From SZUA-36 sp041570235 (GTDB taxonomy: Bacteria; Pseudomonadota; Gammaproteobacteria; Xanthomonadales; SZUA-36): a stretch of 5,867 nucleotides of DNA. Numbering within the stretch: position 1 is the first letter of the stretch; each line of letters begins with the position of its first letter. Below, piece by piece: positions 1 through 4,551 of the stretch. The stretch is from NCBI GenBank assembly GCA_041570235.1, contig JBFFWN010000219.1, positions 1-5,867 of the forward strand, written 5' to 3'. A model generated the notes under the pieces. That model searched no databases, was not told where the DNA came from, and saw only the letters and a program-made list of their open reading frames with translations. The position numbers and the translations under genes are program-made.

Positions 1-312
1 ACATTCCGCGGTGCGCCCGCCACGCTTGAGCAGGAAATCGAAGAGCAGGGCCTGGTGCGTGCCACCGCCAGGATTATCGACTACCAGGTGGCCAGCGGCC
101 TCGTTACATTGACAGGAAATGCTGATGTTCAACACCCACAATACAAGATCACCGGTGAGTTGCTGACCTATGACCTCAATATCCAGCACTTCCAGGGAAG
201 CAGCGATGAAAATGGTAATGGCAGGATACATATCCGCCTCGACCCCGAAGTGATCGACAACAAGGCCATCACTGACGGCATCGTCGACAAACCCGAAAAG
301 GAAGGCAACTGA
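1..312 (+). CDS. lptA: LptA, periplasmic LPS transport bridge protein (5'-truncated by window edge)
   Basis: The reading frame is open from base 1 and ends at TGA 310-312, giving 103 C-terminal residues of a protein usually near 180 residues; the signal peptide and first half lie outside the window. LptA (OstA/LptA_N fold) oligomerises as a beta-jellyroll bridge in the periplasm and carries lipopolysaccharide from the inner-membrane LptBFGC complex to LptD/E in the outer membrane. Visible family features are the GAPATLEQ segment near the left edge, a V-x-L-x-GNA-x-V beta repeat, an ITGELLTYDL strand, and a strongly conserved end around QHFQGSS and GRIHIRLDPE. An internal GTG at 55 is not a credible start because homology continues upstream of it. 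The stop lies one base before lptB, typical of a co-transcribed lptAB pair. Identification rests on recalled family sequence, not a search. Confidence 0.93.
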   Translation, partial: TFRGAPATLEQEIEEQGLVRATARIIDYQVASGLVTLTGNADVQHPQYKITGELLTYDLNIQHFQGSSDENGNGRIHIRLDPEVIDNKAITDGIVDKPEKEGN

Positions 313-313
313 C

Positions 314-1033
314 ATGCTCAAGGCCATTAATCTGCATAAATCCTATCGAAAAAAAGATGTGGTTCGCGGGGTTAACATAGAAGTCGAACGGGGTCAGGTT
401 GTTGGTTTGCTGGGGCCGAACGGCGCCGGAAAAACCACTTGCTTTTACATGATCGTCGGACTGATACCAACCGACAAGGGCAATATCACCGTCGATGATG
501 TAGACATCACCCACAAACCGGTCAATGTCCGCTCCAGCCTGGGCGTGGGCTACCTGCCGCAGGAGGCATCGGTGTTCCGAAAGCTTTCTGTACGTGACAA
601 TGTCATGGCGATCCTGGAACTGCGTGGCGACCTGGACATTGATGAACGCAATGAGTTATGCCAAACGCTGATGGAAGAGCTCGGTGTCTCACACCTGGCC
701 GACCAGATGGGCCAGGTCTTATCTGGCGGTGAACGGCGCCGCGTCGAAATCGCGCGGGCGCTGGCGGCCAGGCCAAGGTTTATTCTGCTTGATGAGCCGT
801 TCGCGGGTGTTGACCCGATATCAGTCCGTGAAATCCAGGAAATCATCAGGCAGCTGACCGCCCAGAACATTGGCATTCTGATCACCGACCACAATGTTCG
901 CGAGATGCTGGGAATCTGCCATCATGCTTATATTCTGAACGATGGAGTGGTGCTGGCAGAAGGTGATGCCGACGCTATCCTGCACAATGAGAAGGTGCGT
1001 GAGGTCTATCTTGGTGATGAATTCCGCCTTTAG
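314..1033 (+). CDS. lptB: LptB, ATPase of the LPS export ABC transporter
   Basis: This 239-residue protein matches the usual LptB length (E. coli about 241). It is the cytoplasmic ATPase that pairs with LptF and LptG to extract lipopolysaccharide from the inner membrane and push it along the LptC-LptA bridge. All ABC motifs are intact: Walker A GPNGAGKT at residues 34-41, Q-loop Gln83, signature LSGGE at 136-140, Walker B FILLDE at 156-161 with catalytic Glu161, D-loop AGVD at 164-167 and switch His193. Phe88-Arg89 after the Q-loop correspond to the E. coli F90-R91 region that contacts LptF/G. The extreme C-terminus VYLGDEFRL is the family's conserved tail, involved in LptB function in E. coli. 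The start ATG is preceded by a good purine-rich ribosome binding site (AAAAGGAAGG, 297-306 region) lying inside the end of lptA, implying tight co-expression. Confidence 0.98.
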   Translation: MLKAINLHKSYRKKDVVRGVNIEVERGQVVGLLGPNGAGKTTCFYMIVGLIPTDKGNITVDDVDITHKPVNVRSSLGVGYLPQEASVFRKLSVRDNVMAILELRGDLDIDERNELCQTLMEELGVSHLADQMGQVLSGGERRRVEIARALAARPRFILLDEPFAGVDPISVREIQEIIRQLTAQNIGILITDHNVREMLGICHHAYILNDGVVLAEGDADAILHNEKVREVYLGDEFRL

Positions 1034-1059
1034 ATGACCCAATTTACTAAACTCAAACC

Positions 1060-2523
1060 ATGGTAAATCCGTCACTCCAAATCCGATTGACCCAAAAGCT
1101 GGCAATGGCGCCGCAATTGCAGCAGGCAATCCGCTTGCTGCAACTCACACGCATAGAATTGCGTGATTACATCCAGGAACTGGTCGACGCCAACCCGCTG
1201 CTGGATCATGAAGATAACACTGAATCCGGCAGCGATTCAGCCGAGGAGATTTCGCTCGAGTCCCAATTGGCTGAAACCCAGAAAGCCGAAAGCTCCGATG
1301 ACTATGCCAGCGACGATTACGAATACGACCAGTGGCAGGAGGATGCAGGCCAGGAGCAGTGGGCGGATACAACGCCCTGGTCGGATGATTTTAGCGAGCG
1401 CCAGATTGCCGATACCAGTTCCACTTCGTTGCTTGAACACCTGCTCGCGCAAATTCGGCTGGCGCATTTCAGTGAACTCGATGCAGCCATTGCCACAGCC
1501 ATTGTGTACGCGCTGGATGAAGACGGTTTTCTGGCGGATGATATCGAAGGCATCCGGCGAAGCCTTTTGCCCGAAATTCGTGTAGAACGCGACGAAATTC
1601 TTGCCGTTTTACACCGGGTCCAACGCCTTGAGCCGGTCGGTGTCGCCAGCCATGACACGCGTGAATGTATCCAGGTCCAATTGCGCTCCCAACCGGCAGG
1701 AACACCAGGGGTTGAGCTGGCGTTGCGACTGACGCGCGACTTCCTCAACCTGGTTGCCGACAATGCCTACGAAGACATGCTGCGGGAAACAGGGGCAACT
1801 GCGGAGGGGCTTAAACAGTCGCTTGAACTGATCAGGGGTTTGGAACCACGCCCCGGGGCCCGCTTTGATAACCGGCGTGATGAATATATCGTTCCCGATG
1901 TCTATGTGCGTCTCGATGGGGACGAATGGGTGACCACGCTCAGTCCCGAAAGCAATCCGAGCCTCCGCCTGAACAAATACTATATCAACCTGTTGCGTAA
2001 ATCGGGTGGTGAGGACGCTGATTATCTTCGAGGGCGTCTACAGGAAGCGCGATGGCTGTTATCCAGCCTGGAGTTGCGAAACCAAACGCTGCTGAAAGTG
2101 TCTCAGCGTATAGTGGATGTGCAAAAAAACTTTTTGACTGACGGCGAAATATCCATGAAGCCCCTGATCCTGAAGGAAATAGCCGATCAGGTTGGTGTTC
2201 ATGAATCCACCGTTTCGCGCGCCACCACACGCAAATACATGCTCACACCCCGAGGCATATTTGAATTAAAGTATTTTTTCTCCAGCCATGTACGCACCGT
2301 TGACGGCGGAATGATCAGCGCCATCGCAACCAAGGCACGTATCCAGATGCTGATCGAAAGCGAACCACCTAAAAAACCATTGAGCGACCAGGAGCTCTCG
2401 CAAATCCTGCGCGATACCGGTATTTGCGCGGCACGACGCACCGTAGCCAAGTACCGCGAATCCTTAGGCATAGGATCGTCCAGCGAGCGCCGCAAGGCAT
2501 ACCGGAGAGCAGATGATTTTTGA
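1060..2523 (+). CDS. rpoN: RNA polymerase sigma-54 factor RpoN
   Basis: The 487-residue product is close to the family norm (E. coli 477). RpoN binds core RNA polymerase and recognises -24/-12 promoters; open-complex formation needs AAA+ enhancer-binding activators. Domains in order: glutamine/leucine-rich Region I at residues 1-50 (APQLQQAIRLLQL core), an acidic Region II at about 51-118 in which roughly a third of residues are Asp or Glu, the core-binding region from about 120 to 300, a helix-turn-helix at about 369-394 (EIADQVGVHESTVSR), and the diagnostic RpoN box ARRTVAKYRE at 458-467, which reads the -24 element. The ATG at 1060 fits the family N-terminus, but there is no clear Shine-Dalgarno sequence before it; a 10-codon ORF starting directly after the lptB stop overlaps this start and may provide coupling. 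It lies 26 bp after lptB, so it is probably read through from the lpt genes. No -24/-12 site for autoregulation was seen. Confidence 0.98.
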   Translation: MVNPSLQIRLTQKLAMAPQLQQAIRLLQLTRIELRDYIQELVDANPLLDHEDNTESGSDSAEEISLESQLAETQKAESSDDYASDDYEYDQWQEDAGQEQWADTTPWSDDFSERQIADTSSTSLLEHLLAQIRLAHFSELDAAIATAIVYALDEDGFLADDIEGIRRSLLPEIRVERDEILAVLHRVQRLEPVGVASHDTRECIQVQLRSQPAGTPGVELALRLTRDFLNLVADNAYEDMLRETGATAEGLKQSLELIRGLEPRPGARFDNRRDEYIVPDVYVRLDGDEWVTTLSPESNPSLRLNKYYINLLRKSGGEDADYLRGRLQEARWLLSSLELRNQTLLKVSQRIVDVQKNFLTDGEISMKPLILKEIADQVGVHESTVSRATTRKYMLTPRGIFELKYFFSSHVRTVDGGMISAIATKARIQMLIESEPPKKPLSDQELSQILRDTGICAARRTVAKYRESLGIGSSSERRKAYRRADDF

Positions 2524-2675
2524 TGTCCGAAACCATAGTAAATTGGAATCCCTGCGTATAGACTGTAGATATACCTCTCACGTGTTTGAGGCAAGGAAAT
2601 AAAGAATAACAATGTGCTTCGAACCCCCCGCTTACCCTGTTCCAGGTTTGGAAGCCATTGATGTATACACAGACT

Positions 2676-2699
2676 GTCCTTACATGAATGTGTGAGGAC
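2676..2699 (+). promoter_or_regulatory. Hairpin just upstream of the hpf ribosome binding site
   Basis: GTCCTTACA (2676-2684) pairs with TGTGAGGAC (2691-2699) across a six-base loop, giving nine consecutive pairs with one G-U wobble. It ends 11 bases before the AGGAG of hpf. The following bases are an A-run rather than a T-run, so it is not a rho-independent terminator for + strand transcripts. It could act as an mRNA stability element or influence ribosome access to hpf; that role is inference from position only. Confidence 0.5.
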
Positions 2700-2710
2700 C
2701 ACATAAAAAA

Positions 2711-2715
2711 AGGAG
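2711..2715 (+). promoter_or_regulatory. Ribosome binding site deciding the hpf start
   Basis: AGGAG follows a run of A residues and sits seven bases before ATG 2723. A TTG at 2720, directly before that ATG and in frame, would be only four bases away and would add one residue. The spacing favours ATG 2723, which also gives the usual family N-terminus MQINITG. It is the strongest Shine-Dalgarno sequence in the window, matching a protein made in large amounts in resting cells. Confidence 0.85.
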
Positions 2716-2722
2716 ATCGTTG

Positions 2723-3052
2723 ATGCAGATTAATATTACCGGACATCATGTTGAAGTTACGCCAGCGCTGCATGCCTACGTTACTGAAAAAATGCAAAAA
2801 CTCACCCGTCATTTTGACCAGGTAAGTTCCATCCATGTGATCCTGAATGTGGAAAAACTGCAGCAACAGGCCGAAGCCACGGTGAAAGCCGCCGGGCGTA
2901 CCTTATTTGCAGCCGAGTCAGCGATGGACATGTACGCATCCATTGACGGCCTGGCTGACAAACTGGATCGTCAGGTTCGACGTTACAAGGACCGTATCAA
3001 GAACCACCAACACGTTAAACATGAACCAGTGGAACCGGAAGACGGTATCTGA
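2723..3052 (+). CDS. hpf: Ribosome hibernation promoting factor HPF, short form
   Basis: The 109-residue product belongs to the sigma-54 modulation/S30EA (HPF/YfiA) family. These proteins sit in the decoding channel of the 30S subunit during starvation or stationary phase and block tRNA and mRNA; short HPF works with RMF to form 100S ribosome dimers in E. coli. Family signatures are the N-terminal MQINITG strand, HFDQV around residues 30-34, an ILNVEK strand at 40-45, and the conserved MDMYASIDGLADKLDRQ helix start at 68-84 followed by a basic helix ending near His95. The body aligns end to end with the 95-residue E. coli HPF, and about 14 more residues form a Glu/Pro/Asp-rich tail. It lacks the roughly 80-residue dimerisation domain of long HPFs. 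Proximity to rpoN is the standard context. Intermediate length leaves some chance that it behaves like YfiA/RaiA. Confidence 0.95.
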   Translation: MQINITGHHVEVTPALHAYVTEKMQKLTRHFDQVSSIHVILNVEKLQQQAEATVKAAGRTLFAAESAMDMYASIDGLADKLDRQVRRYKDRIKNHQHVKHEPVEPEDGI

Positions 3053-3098
3053 ACACTATAAAACGGTAATTGTACGCTTCACTTGACGAAGACCTCGC

Positions 3099-3554
3099 AT
3101 GCTTGAAAGCGATCTATTGGTTCCGGGGCGCATTTATGCGGACGTTCGGATTAGCAGCAAAAAGCGGCTGCTGGAATTTATCAGCCTGACATTGGCAAAA
3201 AAGAACACCGAACTGAACTCGAGGGAAATTTTCGAGAGCTTCTGCAACCGTGAAGTGCTCGGCAGCACCGCTCTTGGCAATGGTGTGGCTATCCCTCATG
3301 GCCGGGTAAGCGGTATCGAAGGCGCCGAAGCCCTGTTTCTGCGCCTGTCAAAACCCATTTCATTCGATGCCGAAGATGGCCAGCCGGTAGACCTGCTTTT
3401 TGCCGTGGGGTTTCCAATCGAATGTAGCGAGGATCATTCAAAACTGCTCGCGAGCATTTCCGCCCGTTTCAGTGACCCGGAATTACAGGCGCAATTGCGA
3501 ACTGCCACCGACGCCAACGAAATCTGGCAGCTACTGGCAAAAACCCACGCATGA
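3099..3554 (+). CDS. ptsN: Nitrogen-regulatory PTS protein EIIA-Ntr
   Basis: This 151-residue protein is a stand-alone EIIA of the fructose/mannitol type (PTS_EIIA_2). In the nitrogen PTS, phosphate passes from PEP through EI-Ntr (PtsP) and Npr (PtsO) to EIIA-Ntr. The protein transports no sugar; its phosphorylation state controls potassium transport and other targets in enterics and pseudomonads. The phospho-acceptor is His67 in AIPHGR (residues 64-69), preceded by the conserved REVLGSTALGNGVA stretch, and followed by QPVDLLFAV. Only a weak purine-rich sequence (GACGAAGACC) precedes the ATG, so translation may depend partly on upstream genes. The gene starts 46 bp after hpf, and its stop overlaps the rapZ start by 4 bp. 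Homologues differ in N-terminal length, but the first residues fit the family without an upstream extension. Confidence 0.96.
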   Translation: MLESDLLVPGRIYADVRISSKKRLLEFISLTLAKKNTELNSREIFESFCNREVLGSTALGNGVAIPHGRVSGIEGAEALFLRLSKPISFDAEDGQPVDLLFAVGFPIECSEDHSKLLASISARFSDPELQAQLRTATDANEIWQLLAKTHA

Positions 3555-4438
3555 AAACCTCGAAGGACGATAACGGACAGGACATCATCATTGTCAGCGG
3601 TATGTCTGGTGGTGGAAAGTCCACCGCACTGAATGCACTGGAAGACCTGGGTTACTACTGTATCGACAACCTGCCCGGCGCAATGCTGCCGGACTTCGGA
3701 CCACAAATTTACGCAAATCCCGAGCTGTACAAGAAAGTCGCGCTTGGTATCGATGCACGTTCGCGTGAGTCCAACCACCAGGTCGTAATTGACTGGATGA
3801 ACTCATTGAAACAGGCCGGCCTCAGTTGCAGGATGCTGTTCATCACGGCTAAAAAGCCTGTATTGATCAAGCGCTTCAGTGAAACACGCCGCCGCCACCC
3901 ACTGACCGGCAGTGACAAGGTTTTGCCGGATGCAATCGAAAATGAAAAACTGTTACTGGAGCTTTTGAGAAGGAATTCAGACCAGGTCATCGACAGCAGC
4001 CATACCAACATCCACCAGTTGCGGCGACAGGTCTGGAACTTTGTCGATCGCCACACCAGCGACATGACCATCGTTTTGCAGTCCTTTGCCTTCAAGGAAG
4101 GGGTACCAAAGGATGCCGATTTCATGTTTGATGCGAGAGCGCTGCCCAACCCTTATTGGAATGAAGAACTGCGCCCCCTGTCAGGCAAGGACGAGATCGT
4201 CAGGAACTGGCTTGACAAAGATCGCCAGGTTCAGAAAATGACAGCTGATATCGAGGCCTTTATGAATTCATGGCTTCCGGATTTTCAGCAAGCCCAAAGA
4301 AGCTATGTCACCATCGCCATTGGTTGTACCGGCGGAAAACACCGGTCGGTTTACCTGGCCGAAACACTGGCGAAATTATTATCCAAAAAGCACGAGAATG
4401 TGCTGGTGCATCACCGTGAAATGGCCAGTTGGAAGTAA
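3551..4438 (+). CDS. rapZ: RapZ, nucleotide-binding RNase adapter family protein
   Basis: The 295-residue product (E. coli 284) has a P-loop GMSGGGKST at residues 17-25, the family motif DNLP at 39-42, LPNPYW at 198-203 and the C-terminal GCTGGKHRSV block at 258-267. In E. coli, RapZ senses glucosamine-6-phosphate through its C-terminal domain, binds sRNAs GlmY/GlmZ and directs RNase E to GlmZ, thereby setting GlmS levels for cell-wall and LPS precursors. Pocket residues equivalent to Thr248, Gly249, His252 and Arg253 are present (Thr260, Gly261, His264, Arg265), but the equivalent of His190 is Tyr202. The basic tail used by E. coli for RNA binding is largely absent: the C-terminus reads HHREMASWK. 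Thus family membership is sure, but sRNA-adapter activity is doubtful. ATG overlaps the ptsN stop (ATGA), with no strong Shine-Dalgarno, so translational coupling to ptsN is likely. Confidence 0.96.
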   Translation: MKTSKDDNGQDIIIVSGMSGGGKSTALNALEDLGYYCIDNLPGAMLPDFGPQIYANPELYKKVALGIDARSRESNHQVVIDWMNSLKQAGLSCRMLFITAKKPVLIKRFSETRRRHPLTGSDKVLPDAIENEKLLLELLRRNSDQVIDSSHTNIHQLRRQVWNFVDRHTSDMTIVLQSFAFKEGVPKDADFMFDARALPNPYWNEELRPLSGKDEIVRNWLDKDRQVQKMTADIEAFMNSWLPDFQQAQRSYVTIAIGCTGGKHRSVYLAETLAKLLSKKHENVLVHHREMASWK

Positions 4439-4473
4439 ATCGTTTTCACAACTGCCCTTCCATTCCTGCTCCT

Positions 4474-4482
4474 TGTTACAAT
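4474..4482 (+). promoter_or_regulatory. Candidate extended -10 promoter for mgtE
   Basis: TGTTACAAT contains TACAAT (4477-4482, five of six bases of the sigma-70 -10 consensus) with an upstream TG at the extended -10 position (4474-4475). No good -35 box lies 16-18 bases upstream, which is acceptable for extended -10 promoters. Transcription would begin near 4488-4491 and give a leader of about 60 bases before mgtE. Found by eye, so the chance of coincidence is real. Confidence 0.45.
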
Positions 4483-4503
4483 AGACGCTTAAGCAACGAC
4501 CGC

Positions 4504-4519
4504 GACTGGTTTGCCAGTC
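4504..4519 (+). other. Small perfect hairpin in the rapZ-mgtE gap
   Basis: GACTGG (4504-4509) pairs perfectly with CCAGTC (4514-4519) around a TTTG loop. Only a short ATTT follows, so it is at best a weak terminator for the upstream operon. If the 4474-4482 promoter is used, the hairpin would instead lie early in the mgtE leader. The leader is much too short for an M-box magnesium riboswitch. Confidence 0.45.
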
Positions 4520-4551
4520 ATTTCCAACTCCGATCAAAGGTTAGGTAAACG

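Larger units (their letters stand above)
2524..2722 (+). other. rpoN-hpf intergenic region / probable hpf leader
   Basis: These 199 bp are the longest non-coding stretch in the window and are visibly richer in A and T than the flanking genes. In E. coli the rpoN-hpf gap is much shorter. What can be seen: an AT-rich first half (2524-2612) with only weak promoter-like sequences, a possible 27-codon ORF (2612-2695), two short hairpins (2640-2653 and 2676-2699), and a strong ribosome binding site for hpf (2711-2715). There is no U-run after either hairpin, so neither is an intrinsic terminator on the + strand. The arrangement is compatible with a separate hpf transcript with a structured 5' leader, but no strong promoter could be assigned by eye. 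Function is inferred, not shown. Confidence 0.5.

Noticed and set aside
2543..2571. TTGGAA - 17 bases - TAGATA as a sigma-70 promoter for hpf
   Set aside because: Only four of six and three of six consensus matches; such pairs are expected by chance in AT-rich DNA. Not listed as a feature, though a weak promoter here cannot be excluded.
2720..2722. TTG as the hpf start codon
   Set aside because: Only four bases from the AGGAG; the adjacent ATG has ideal seven-base spacing and gives the family N-terminus.
2199..2866. Long minus-strand open frames covering the rpoN 3' end, the intergenic gap and the hpf 5' end
   Set aside because: They run antisense to two well-supported genes, have no recognisable domain composition and no plausible ribosome binding site; they look like by-products of codon bias.
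3057..3062. TATAAA as a -10 box for ptsN
   Set aside because: No -35-like sequence or extended -10 TG at suitable spacing.
4439..4551. M-box magnesium riboswitch upstream of mgtE
   Set aside because: The gap is 113 bp including a likely promoter, leaving a leader of about 60 bases, far below M-box size, and no matching helices were seen.
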